Source of the DNA: UBA4459 sp963776205
GTDB lineage: Bacteria; Bacteroidota; Bacteroidia; Bacteroidales; F082
DNA length: 64,000 nucleotides
NCBI GenBank assembly: GCA_963776205.1
Contig: CAVZLR010000007.1
Location: 1 to 64,000 of the forward strand
Reading direction: 5' to 3'
The translations under genes were made by a program, and so were the position numbers. The first letter of the stretch is position 1, and every line of letters starts with the position of its first letter. The notes beneath the pieces were generated by a model, which saw only the letters and a program-made list of their open reading frames with translations, had not been told where the DNA came from and made no database searches. Below, in pieces: positions 52,650 to 63,048 of this stretch.

Positions 52650-52677
52650 GTGTTACTAATTTTTATTTATGTGTTAC
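52650..52677 (-). promoter_or_regulatory. Candidate NikR operator of the nikR gene
   Basis: GTAACAC repeated directly with 14 bases between copies, the same arrangement as at 52205-52232, ending 1 bp before the nikR start codon. The remaining stretch to 52973 is very AT-rich, contains no gene and carries the divergent promoters of nikR and the Czc genes, which I could not pinpoint. Confidence 0.65.
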
Positions 52678-52973
52678 CTATTTGTAAAAATATATTATTT
52701 TTAATTCAAGACGATTTTTTATTGATCATTTTTGATAAAAATAAAATACTTCTAAATATTATTTCCATTTAATAATGATTGCATCGTTAAACAATTTTTT
52801 TAAATATAATTTCAAATAATTATCACTAATTTTACACTTGAAAAAGTGCTTTTTGTCGTTTATTAACCTGAACACAAAACCATATTAATTATACAGGTTC
52901 GGGGATGGTTAATTAAAAGATCATTCAGATGGCAGAATCTTTCTTTTTCTAACAATCAAATTGATGTTAACCC

Positions 52974-55900
52974 ATGTTAGAAAAACTCATTCATTTCAGT
53001 CTTAAAAATAAACTGATCATCCTTTTATTCACGGCTACTGTCATAGGTTTTGGCCTGTTTTCCATTTTCAATATTCCCATTGGTGCTGTGCCTGATATTA
53101 CCAACAACCAGGTGCAGGTAATTACTACTTCCCGGAATTTATCCACCCTGGATGTGGAGCAGTTTATTACTTATCCTGTTGAACTGGAAATGGCCAATTT
53201 GCCAGGGGTAAAAGAGATCCGGTCTGTTTCCAAGTTCGGATTATCGGTAGTTACCATCGTGTTTGAAGATAATTTGGGTACCTATCTGCCACGACAATTG
53301 ATTGCCGAAAAAATCAAAACGGCCAGCGAGAAGATTCCTGAAGGATTCGGAACTCCTGAAATGGGCCCTATAACCAGCGGTTTGGGAGAAATATATCAGT
53401 ACACGCTGGATACAAAACCGGGGTATGACTCCGTCTATTCAATTATGGAATTGAGAACCATCCAGGACTGGATTGTAAAACGACAGCTTTCCGGTATTCC
53501 GGGTGTGGTTGAGATTAATACCTGGGGTGGCTATTTAAAACAGTATGAAGTAGCTATCAACCCGAAGAAACTCAGGGCCATGGGCGTAAGTGTTGCCGAA
53601 GTTTTTACAGCACTTGAAAAAAACAACAGCGTGGCCGGGGGCGGTTATATTGAAAAAAATAATGAAAGTTATTTCATCCGTGGTGAAGGATTGATTGGTT
53701 CAATGGAAGATATTGATAACATTGTTGTTAAAACAGTCAATGGTTTTCCGGTGTATATCAAAGACCTGGCAGAAGTAAAGTTTGGCCATGCAACCCGTTT
53801 TGGTGCCATTACCGGAAACGGGGAGGGCGAAAAAGTATTGGGACAGGTGATGATGCTGAAAGGGTGCCGATTCAAAAAAAGTGATTGATGCTGTGCATGA
53901 ACGCGTTGAAAAAATTGAAGCATCCTTGCCCGAAGGATTATATATCAATGGCTTTCTGGAACGAAGCGAACTGATTGGCAAAACAACCAATACGGTTATT
54001 GAAAACCTGGTATTGGGTTGTCTTATCGTGATCTTTATCGTGGTTTTATTGCTGGGCAACCTTCGTTCAGGATTGGTGATCGCATCGGTTATCCCGCTGA
54101 GTTTGTTATTTGCCATCAGTTTGATGTACATTTTTAATGTGGATGCCAACCTGATGAGTTTGGGCGCCATCGACTTTGGAATTATCATCGACGGGGCCGT
54201 GATCATTGTAGAATATATTGCTTATAAGATCACATCACAAAAGTCACAGTTAGCAGGTCTTTCAGAAGATGAAAGAAAAGAACGGATTGATCAGATCACA
54301 TTCAGCAGTGCCTCAAAAATGATGAATTCTGCCATTTTCGGCCAGTTGATCATCCTGATCGTTTTCATTCCTATTTTATCGCTTACCAATGTGGAAGGCA
54401 AGATGTTTCGCCCCATGGCACTAACCTTCAGTTTTGCGCTGATTGGTGCCATGATATTTTGCTTTACCTATGTTCCTGTCGCTTCCGCACTGTTTTTGAA
54501 ACCGGCTAAGGAAAGTAAAAAAAATATTTCCGTAAGGTTGATGGCATTCCTCAACAAGCTTTACAAACCTTCCATCACCTGGTCGCTCAACCATAAAAAG
54601 GTCATTCTGTCAGCTGCGGCAGCCCTTTTACTAATCTCTGTTCTTATCTACAACAAAATGGGCGGCGAGTTTGTACCTACACTGGACGAGGGTGATTTTG
54701 TAATACAACCCGTATTAAAAACAGGGACTTCGTTAGGGAAAACCATTGAAATTACTACAAAAATTGAGCAAATTTTACTTGATAATTTCCCGGAAGTAGA
54801 ACAGGTTGTTACACGCATAGGTGCTGCAGAAGTGCCCACCGATCCCATGTCGATGGAGGAAAGCGATGTGATCATCAAACTGGCACCCAAAAAAGAATGG
54901 GTTTCAGCGAAAACAAAAGACGGTCTTGCAGAACGTTTAAAGAAGCATTATCTGTGATTCCAGGTGTGGAATACGAATTCACACAACCTATTGAAATGCG
55001 GTTTAATGAATTGATCACCGGGGTAAGGGCTGATATTGCTATTAAAGTATTCGGCGAAGACATGGATTTACTCTATGAAATCGGTGATGCGATCAGCGCC
55101 CTGATTTCAGATGTGGAAGGCGCTTCAGATATTTCTTTGGAGAAAACAGTTGGATTACCGCAGATGACCGTAAAATACAACCGGAAAAAAATTGCGAAAT
55201 ATGGATTAAATATACAGGATCTGAACCAACTAGTGCAACTTGGTTTTGCAGGCGCTACTGCCGGAAATATTTTTGAAGGAGAAAAACGTTTTGAACTGGT
55301 GGTAAGACTTGGTGAAGATTATCGTAAAAATATCGGTAACCTTCAAAATTTATATGTCGATCTGCCAAATGGAGAGAAAATCCCTTTGAATGAACTGGCT
55401 GAGATCAGTTATACGTACGGACCGGCACAAATTTCGAGGGACGATACCAAACGACGGATTGTTGTGGGTGTGAACGTAAGAAACCGCGACCTGGAATCGG
55501 TGGTGAGCGACATTCAAACTTTGGTAGATGAAAACATTGGCCTGCCTGTTGGTTATTCCATTGATTATGGTGGCCAGTTTGAAAACCTGAGAAGCGCCCG
55601 GAACCGTTTGAAAGTTGCGGTTCCCATTGCACTGATCCTCATTTTTATCATGCTTCATTTCGCATTTAAAAGTTTTTCGGATGCCTTGATGGTGTATACA
55701 GCCATTCCTTTATCAGCGGTTGGTGGTGTACTCATGCTTTGGATCAGGGATATGCCTTTCAGTATTTCAGCAGGAGTTGGGTTTATCGCACTGTTTGGTA
55801 TCGCAGTGTTAAATGGTATCGTACTTATCGAACATTTTAAAGAGTTGAAAAATGAAGGCATCACGGATATTTGCGAACGGGTGATTACCGGAACCCAACA

Positions 55901-57316
55901 ACGCCTTGCGCCCGTACTTTTGACTGCTTCAGCAGCTGCGCTTGGTTTTTTACCGATGGCTATTTCAACTTCGGCAGGTGCCGAGGTACAACGACCATTG
56001 GCTTCCGTGGTAATCGGTGGACTGATCAGCTCAACTTTGTTGACCATGATCGTGCTTCCCGTGTTATACAGCGTTTTTGAAAAAAGAAAAAAATTCAAAT
56101 TCAGGCCAAATAAATCACTTTTAATTTTATTGCTGGCTTGCTTCAGGATTGCTGTTGAGTGAAAAATCTGTTGCCCAGCAAAAAGAACTGACCCTCGACC
56201 AGGCCATCGAATGGGCATTGCTGAATAACAATGAGTTAAAATCATATGAACTTAAAGCTGAACAGGCAAAAAGCTTGATACCCACAGCCTTTAATATTGA
56301 AAAAACATCGTTTTACTATAATTACGAAGGTTATAATTTTGGTGAAAACGGACAGGTTCTAAATGTGTTCGGGGTAACGCAAAATTTTCAATTCCCTTCT
56401 GTCTATAGCCTTCAGAAGAAAGTGAACCAGCAGCAGTATTATATGGAAGATCTGAATTTTCAGATTAAAAAAAGGGATTTGATCAAAGAAGTTTCGCAAC
56501 GTTATTATACCATCGTTTATATTCAAAATAAACAATCTCTAATATTATTACCTGGATAGTCTTTACCGGAATTTTGCAACAGCCGCCGAAAGGCGATTTG
56601 AACTGGGTGAAACCAATAACCTTGAAAAACTGACTGCCCAGGCAAAAAGAAACCAGCTTAATACACTTGCTTTGCAAGTAGCAGACAATATTGATGCTGC
56701 TTACCAGGCGCTTAAAGAAGTGCTGCAGGTAGACAGTTCATTCGTGATCAAAGAAGATGAGTTGGAGCCTGTTCTATTTCCGGGAAATATAAATCTCGAA
56801 GAAATTCCCGGAAACCAATATTTCAGCAAGGCCCAACGCATGACCGAGATGATGGTGAGCCTTGAAAAAAATAAATTCCTGCCCGACCTTCAACTTGAAT
56901 ATTACCTGGCCACTAACAAGGGCCCGGTTCCAAATTTTTATAATGCTTATACCGTTGGCATTGCCATTCCCTTATGGTTCGGTTCGCAAAAAGCAAATCT
57001 TCGTTCCTCCAAACTGCAAAAAGATATCGTGAGTCGTGAAGCTGCTTCCTACAGCCTGGTACTGAATTCAAAATACAAGCAATTGCAATCCAGATTAAAA
57101 CAGTACAAACGTGCGGTCGATTATTACAACAATACAGGACAAATATTGGCACAGGAGATTGTGAAAAGCGCCGAAAGAAGCTATTACGGTGGTGAAATCA
57201 ACTTTTTCCAATATATCCAAAGCCTGGATGAAGCCACTACAATTGTGCTTGACTATTTAGAAAATCTGAATAATTATAATCAAACCGTACTCGAAATAAA
57301 ATATCTGAATTATTAG
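52974..57316 (+). CDS. czcA: CzcA-type heavy-metal RND pump fused to a CzcC/TolC-like domain, four frameshifts
   Basis: Inner-membrane metal/proton antiporter followed by an outer-membrane factor domain, about 1,447 residues in all. The CzcA part (52974 to about 56100) starts MLEKLIHFSLKNKLIILLFT and has GAVPDITNNQVQVITTSRNL, YPVELEMANLPGVKEIRSVS, the transmembrane proton-relay segment MSLGAIDFGIIIDGAVIIVE with its Asp residues, GGEFVPTLDEGDFVIQP and GGVLMLWIRDMPFSISAGVG. The TolC part (56150 on) has LTLDQAIEWALLNNNELKSY and FATAAERRFELGETNNLEKL. Shifts lie near 53868, 54930, 56155 and 56545; the first is explained by one extra G in a G run. The fusion is usual in Bacteroidota; a two-gene arrangement is the alternative. 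It exports Co, Zn, Cd, Ni or Cu/Ag. Confidence 0.85.
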
Positions 57317-57328
57317 AATTTTAATAAC

Positions 57329-58528
57329 ATGAAAATATATTTTTACATATCGATTTTACTTTTAGCGCTAGTGTTTACAACCGCCTGTCAGGAGCAAAAA
57401 CCCGAAAAATCAACTGTTAAAAAGCAATTTTTTTCTGAAAAAAATACGTCCAAAGCCGAAGAAGAAAATACCCCGTATAAAGAAGAAATTACCAATGATG
57501 CCATTTTTAAAGTAAGTCAGTCCCAGTTCGATGAATATGAAATGAAATTAGGAACTGCTGAGCATGCAAGATATTGACGAAAGTATTACAGCAGCCGGAT
57601 ATATTGAAGTGCCCAATGAAAATGTAGCTGAAATAAGATCGTATATAGGTGGATATCTGCAGTCAACACCTTTACTGCCTGGTGATTATGTGAACAAAGG
57701 CCAGATTATCATCAGCCTCAGCAATCTTGAATATATTCAGATGCAGCAGGAGTACCTGCAGGCCAAAGAAGAATTAGTCTATTTAAAAGAGGTGTATGAG
57801 CGAAAAAAAACACTGGCTGAAGAAAATATTACTTCTATAAATAGCCGTCAACAAGCAGAAAGTGAATACAACATCATGAAAACCAATGTTGAGGGCCTAC
57901 GGAAAAAATTGCAGTTGATCAATATTGATCCTAATAAGGTGAGTGCTGAAAACATTTCCTCTTCTATCAATTTATATGCACCCATCAGCGGATACATAAC
58001 GATGGTTAATGCGGTAAAAGGCAAATATGCAGAACCTACCGATGTCATTTTTGAAATTATCAATACCGACCACCTGCATCTTAAGCTAAAAGTGTATGAA
58101 AAAGACATTCTGAAAGTAAAAAAAGGACAGAAAATAGTTTTCCGAATTCCAGAAGCAGATTCAGAAAATTATTCCGGCGAAGTATTTCTGGTAGGTAAAA
58201 CCATTGATGAAGCCGACAGAACTGTCACTGTGCATTGTCATATTACCAGAAGAAAATAAAATACCTATGGTTATTGGTATGTATATAGAAGCAGATATTT
58301 TTGTCGCTTCTCACGAAAAGTTTTGCCTGCCCGTTGAGGCATTGATTCGAGAGGAAAGTCGCTATTATGCTTTTATAAATACATCCACTCGGCGATGATG
58401 GTTATACTTTTAAAAAAATACCCGTTGAAGTCGGTGAAATCAATGAAGATTGTATAGAAATAACCGGAAAAAGCCGGCAACAACTGGAAGGAAAAGAATT
58501 ACTTGTTGAGGGTGCTTTTAATTTGTAA
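57329..58528 (+). CDS. czcB: CzcB-type periplasmic adaptor lipoprotein, three frameshifts
   Basis: Membrane-fusion subunit of the heavy-metal pump, about 400 residues when joined. The signal peptide with lipobox is LLLALVFTTAC. The mature part has an acidic/basic linker, then VPNENVAEIRSYIGGYLQST (barrel-sandwich hybrid), a coiled coil (YIQMQQEYLQAKEELVYLKE, AEENITSINSRQQAESEYNI), then SINLYAPISGYITMVNAVKG and LKLKVYEKDILKVKKGQKIV. Shifts near 57565, 58235 and 58385 split it. The last piece reads DGYTFKKIPVEVGEINEDCI and ends in ELLVEGAFNL at 58528. It follows the CzcA-CzcC fusion by 12 bp and completes the tripartite pump. Confidence 0.83.
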
Positions 58529-58617
58529 CTTATCCTTGTTTTTCTCAATGTAAAAGCAAACCGGATATTTTCCGTAATTACAACATATTAGCATTTTCAA
58601 TTGTTGTTTTAATTAAA

Positions 58618-58645
58618 TTGCGAACAATCAGAAAATTTACCTTTG
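58618..58645 (+). promoter_or_regulatory. Promoter of the second RND operon
   Basis: TACCTTTG at 58638-58645 matches the -7 consensus TAnnTTTG exactly. A TTG lies at 58618-58620, 17 bases upstream, near the usual -33 position. The ATG at 58662 follows 16 bp after the box. The spacing is slightly shorter than the usual 19 bases. Confidence 0.6.
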
Positions 58646-58661
58646 CAGAAAATTTAAATTG

Positions 58662-59795
58662 ATGAACTGGAGAAAATCACTCATCAGCATCGTCGCTGTC
58701 ATTGTATTGTTTGTAGCTGCTTTTGCTATATATAATGTTTTATCGTCCTACGGAGAAGCCCCGGATGAAAAAGTAAGGGAAGAAGCCAAATTTTTCGTGA
58801 AAACAGAAAAAGTTAGCTATTCCACCAATAGCTTAAAAATAATTGAAACCGGCCGGTTATCGTCACAGCAAAATGTCGATTTAAGTGCTGAAGTACCCGG
58901 ACAGATCATTGCAGGTGAAGTGGCACTCAGGGAAGGTACCGACTTTAAAAAAGGGGATTTACTCATCCGGATTTTTGACGAAGAAGCCAAAAATAACCTG
59001 AAAGCAAGCAAAAGCCGTTTCATGAATTCAATCGCCGGCATTTTGCCTGATATAAAAATTGATTATACCGCGAGTTACAATAAGTACGCGGCTTTTTTCA
59101 ATTCTATTAAAATAACGGAACCCTTGCCACCATTGCCAGAACCCGATACGGAACAGGAAAAGGTGTTCCTGGCCAGCAGAAATATTTTAAACGAGTATTA
59201 TAATATCAAGAGTGCAGAAGTCAGATTGTCGCGATACCGGATATATGCACCATTCGATGGAACGTTTACAGCTGTATACCTGGAACCAGGTTCTGTTGTC
59301 AACCCAGGAAGCAGGATCGCATCCATGATCAGAACCGATAAATTGGAACTGGAAGTTCCCGTCCGCATTGACGACGCTTATTGGGTCAGCATGGGCGATA
59401 AAGTAAAACTCTATACAAAAGATCATCATATAACATGGACAGGAACTGTTGTGCGCAAATCAAATTTCATGGATCCTAATTCACAAACCATCAATATTTA
59501 TGTGGCACTGGATCATGAAAGAACCAAGCCACTGTTCCAGGGGCAATACCTGCTTGCCGAATTCGCTTCAAAAACGCTGGAAGGAAGTATGGCCATTCCA
59601 AGAAATGCTGTATTTGACAAAGACAAGGTGTTTACGGTGGAAAATGGCAAACTGGTTGAAAAGCGGGTCAGCGTGCTTAATACAAATGAAACAATGGTAT
59701 TTATTTCTGGATTGGCCGAAGGTACCGATGTTGTGGTTGAGCCCCTGGTAAATGCTAAAGAAGGTTCCAATGCTGAAATATTGAATGCCTCATGA
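58662..59795 (+). CDS. RND efflux periplasmic adaptor (HlyD/AcrA family)
   Basis: Membrane-fusion protein of about 377 residues starting MNWRKSLISIVAVIVLFVAA with one N-terminal membrane helix (TTG at 58659 is an unlikely start). GRLSSQQNVDLSAEVPGQII and REGTDFKKGDLLIRIFDEEA form the first half of the lipoyl-like domain. The coiled-coil arm is short. SRYRIYAPFDGTFTAVYLEP and LELEVPVRIDDAYWVSMGDK form the second half and the beta barrel. It links the pump encoded next to a TolC-type channel. Its stop overlaps the pump start (ATGA), and both follow their own promoter, so this is a separate system from the Czc genes. Confidence 0.93.
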   Translation: MNWRKSLISIVAVIVLFVAAFAIYNVLSSYGEAPDEKVREEAKFFVKTEKVSYSTNSLKIIETGRLSSQQNVDLSAEVPGQIIAGEVALREGTDFKKGDLLIRIFDEEAKNNLKASKSRFMNSIAGILPDIKIDYTASYNKYAAFFNSIKITEPLPPLPEPDTEQEKVFLASRNILNEYYNIKSAEVRLSRYRIYAPFDGTFTAVYLEPGSVVNPGSRIASMIRTDKLELEVPVRIDDAYWVSMGDKVKLYTKDHHITWTGTVVRKSNFMDPNSQTINIYVALDHERTKPLFQGQYLLAEFASKTLEGSMAIPRNAVFDKDKVFTVENGKLVEKRVSVLNTNETMVFISGLAEGTDVVVEPLVNAKEGSNAEILNAS

Positions 59796-62700
59796 GAAAG
59801 ATTATATCTGTATTCATAAAATATCCTTTTTACGCCAATATCATCCTGGTTATAATCCTGGGATTGGGGATGTTCAGTTTTTTATCTATTAACAGGTCAT
59901 TCTTTCCAGATTCGAGGGAGAAATACATTACCATTTCCGTTTTTTACCCGGGTGCTTCTCCCAAAGAAATGGAAGAAGGTATAACAATCAGAATTGAAGA
60001 GGCCCTAAGAGGGATTGCGGGCATAAAGGAAATCAATAGTACTTCTTCCGAAAACTTATCCAGCGTCCAACTCGAGGTTACCGGCGAATATGATATAGAC
60101 GAAACCCTGATGGAGGTAAAAAATGCCGTTGACGGCATTCCATCATTCCCGGTGGATGCTGAAAAACCAATTGTCAACAAGCAGCGATCTATCAGCCGGG
60201 CTATTTTTATGGCCCTAACAGGTGATGCAGATATGCTTACCTTAAAACGATACGCCAACGAAATTGAATACGATTTCTATAATTCTGGTTTCATATCTCA
60301 AATATCCATTTCCGGCTTCCCCGACCTGGAATTATCAGTAGAAATTTCAGAAGAAAACCTGCGACGTTATAACCTCACTTTTGATGAGGTTTCGCGTGCC
60401 ATTGCTCAAAACAACCAGGATATTTCCGGTGGACAGATACGATCTGATGAAGAAGAGATCATGATCCGTAGCAGGTATCGCACGGTGAATCCCGAAGAGT
60501 TGGAACAGATCATCATCCGTGCCAATCCTGACGGAACTTATCTAAGAATCAGTGACGTGGGAACTGTTAATATGCAGTTTGCCGATGTAGCCAGTACTTC
60601 ACTTCTCAATGGAAAACCCTCTGTTTCCATACAGGTACAGAAACTACCCGAAGAAGACCTCATTGCCATTTCAAAATATTGTAATGAATATGCTGAAGAA
60701 TGGAACGAAACCCATACTGATACTTCATTGATCGTAACTTACGATTTTCTGGAAATGCTGAAAGCCAGGCTGAACCTGCTTTATAAAAATGGTGGTATAG
60801 GTTTGTTGCTTATATTTATTACACTTGGGCTTTTCCTTAGTCTCAGGTTATCGATTTGGGTAGCCGTAGGCATTCCGGCTTCTTTTGGTGCCATGTTTAT
60901 TCTCGGCTTGTTTTATGGAATAACTGTCAATATGATATCCCTGTTCGGAATGATACTCGTAATAGGTATATTGGTGGATGACGGAATTGTGATTGCCGAA
61001 AATATATATTCCCATTTTGAAAAAGGAAAATCGCCCCGGAAAGCAGCATTGGACGGCACCATGGAAGTATTCCCGGCAGTGTTAACTTCCGTTACCACAA
61101 CTATTGTGGTTTTTTCCGCTTTATTTTTCATCAGAGGTCGGATGGAATTCATGTATGAAATGGCATTTGTGGTGGTATTCAGCCTTGCCTTTTCATTAGT
61201 TGAAGCATTTTTTGTATTGCCTGCTCACCTTGGCAGCAGTTGGGTATTACGCAGGAATGTGCGACAGAACACAGGTAAAAAGATCCGTGATCTGCTTGAT
61301 AAGATCCTTGACTTTATGAAGATCAACCTGTATGGGACTACTTTGAAATTTGTGATTAAATGGAAATACGTGTTCATTTTTTCACCCATTTTTCTCATCA
61401 TCATCACAGCCGGACTATTCAGGGGAGATTTTATCAAAGCAACCTTTTTTCCAGCCATTCCTTTTGACCAATTCAATGTGGACCTGGCATTTAAACCCGG
61501 CTCAGGCGAAGCACAAACGCTGGATTACCTGCAACGTGTCGACAATGCCATCTGGGAGGTGAATGATGATTTTATGGAAAGATTTAATGATAGTGTTGAT
61601 TTTGTAAGTTACACCTCACTTTCCACCGGAAACGCGTTCAGCGGACAGGAAAGAGGATCTCATGCCGGTAATATTTTTGTGATGCTGCGCGACCTGGAGG
61701 ACAGTGGTACTTCCAGTTTTGAAATTGTTGACAGTGTACTAGCCAAAGTAGGCGAATTACCCGAAGTTGACAAACTGACCATTCAGGGCAGGGCTACATT
61801 TGGCACTCCTATTTCGGTAAGTTTACTGGGTAAAAATGAAAAATCACTAAATGCAGCAAAAGAAGACCTGATACAAAGCCTGAAACAGATTGAAGATTTG
61901 AATAATATTGCCGACGTGAATCCTGCTGGCATGCGCGAAGTCAGGTTAAAACTGAAGCCACTCGCCTATTTCCTGGGATTCTCGCAATTAACCCTTACTT
62001 CACAGGTTCGACAGGGTTTTTTTGGTGGACAGGCACAACGGCTACAGCATGGAAAAGACGAATTAAGAGTTTGGGTAAGGTACCCAAAAAGCGACCGGAT
62101 TAATGTGGGTCAACTGGAAGCCATGCGCATAAAAACCCCGATGGGAGAATATCCACTTTCAGAACTGGCTACGTATACGGTACAACGCGGACCAGTAAGT
62201 ATCAAACACTATAACGGTGCCCGCGAGATCAGGGTAGATGCCAACGTGGTGAGCTACGATACACCTACTATTCCGATTCAGGAAAAAATTGAAAATAAAA
62301 TTGTACCCGAACTGCTGGCCAAATACCCGGATGTGGATGTTGCCTACCTGGGGCAGAAAAAAGATAGCAATGAAACAATGGAACAAATCAGGAAATTTTT
62401 CCTTCCTGCTTTCCTGCTTATGTTCCTGATCATTATCATGCATTTTAAATCCTTTGGTCAGGGCATGATCATTATTGCCATGATACCCCTGGCCTGGCTT
62501 GGAGCCATTTGGGGACATGGTATTGAAGGCGTGCAGGTTTCATTACTTAGTATCTGGGGCATGCTGGCGCTTTCTGGTGTTATTATCAACGATGCTGTGG
62601 TCTTTTTATCGAAATATAATTCGCTATTACTGGAAGGGGTGAAAGTTAAAGATGCGGTCTATCAAACGGGTTTGGCGCGCTTCAGGGCTATCGTTCTGAC

Positions 62701-63025
62701 CACTATTACAACAACCGTTGGGCTTTATCCTATCATCTTTGAAAAGAGTTTCCAAGCCCAGTTCCTGAAACCAATGGCAGTTGCACTGGCTTATGGAGTA
62801 TTTGTAGGAACAGGATTTATACTCATTTTCTTCCCGGTGATCATTCTCGCCCTCAATGATGCAAAAAGATATTCGCGTTATATGATCAACAAGGTCAATC
62901 TTTGGGTACTAAAAGGTGATCCGAAACGTCAGGTACCTCCCAAAATTAAAGCAAAGCTATCTGAAGTACCAACAAGGGAAAGTGTTGAAATTGCTCTTAT
63001 CCACAGTAAGAGAACTATCGATTAA
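59792..63025 (+). CDS. RND-family efflux pump (HAE1/AcrB-like)
   Basis: Inner-membrane proton antiporter of 1,077 residues, intact, with the twelve-helix layout of AcrB-type pumps. Start: MRKIISVFIKYPFYANIILV. Porter-domain motifs: FFPDSREKYITISVFYPGAS, MEEGITIRIEEALRGIAGIK. The central transmembrane proton-relay segment is GMILVIGILVDDGIVIAENI, with the two Asp residues on helix 4. The second half has AWLGAIWGHGIEGVQVSLLS and GVIINDAVVFLSKYNSLLLE. The substrate is probably a hydrophobic or amphipathic compound rather than a metal. It is flanked by its adaptor (overlapping) and a TolC-type channel 24 bp downstream. Confidence 0.95.
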   Translation: MRKIISVFIKYPFYANIILVIILGLGMFSFLSINRSFFPDSREKYITISVFYPGASPKEMEEGITIRIEEALRGIAGIKEINSTSSENLSSVQLEVTGEYDIDETLMEVKNAVDGIPSFPVDAEKPIVNKQRSISRAIFMALTGDADMLTLKRYANEIEYDFYNSGFISQISISGFPDLELSVEISEENLRRYNLTFDEVSRAIAQNNQDISGGQIRSDEEEIMIRSRYRTVNPEELEQIIIRANPDGTYLRISDVGTVNMQFADVASTSLLNGKPSVSIQVQKLPEEDLIAISKYCNEYAEEWNETHTDTSLIVTYDFLEMLKARLNLLYKNGGIGLLLIFITLGLFLSLRLSIWVAVGIPASFGAMFILGLFYGITVNMISLFGMILVIGILVDDGIVIAENIYSHFEKGKSPRKAALDGTMEVFPAVLTSVTTTIVVFSALFFIRGRMEFMYEMAFVVVFSLAFSLVEAFFVLPAHLGSSWVLRRNVRQNTGKKIRDLLDKILDFMKINLYGTTLKFVIKWKYVFIFSPIFLIIITAGLFRGDFIKATFFPAIPFDQFNVDLAFKPGSGEAQTLDYLQRVDNAIWEVNDDFMERFNDSVDFVSYTSLSTGNAFSGQERGSHAGNIFVMLRDLEDSGTSSFEIVDSVLAKVGELPEVDKLTIQGRATFGTPISVSLLGKNEKSLNAAKEDLIQSLKQIEDLNNIADVNPAGMREVRLKLKPLAYFLGFSQLTLTSQVRQGFFGGQAQRLQHGKDELRVWVRYPKSDRINVGQLEAMRIKTPMGEYPLSELATYTVQRGPVSIKHYNGAREIRVDANVVSYDTPTIPIQEKIENKIVPELLAKYPDVDVAYLGQKKDSNETMEQIRKFFLPAFLLMFLIIIMHFKSFGQGMIIIAMIPLAWLGAIWGHGIEGVQVSLLSIWGMLALSGVIINDAVVFLSKYNSLLLEGVKVKDAVYQTGLARFRAIVLTTITTTVGLYPIIFEKSFQAQFLKPMAVALAYGVFVGTGFILIFFPVIILALNDAKRYSRYMINKVNLWVLKGDPKRQVPPKIKAKLSEVPTRESVEIALIHSKRTID

Positions 63026-63048
63026 ATAAAATTCAATTGCATTGAACA

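Noticed and set aside
53860..54960. Programmed ribosomal frameshifting in czcA
   Set aside because: Four shifts in one gene and similar breaks in a dozen unrelated genes, with no shared slippery heptamer or pseudoknot, are better explained by sequence errors.
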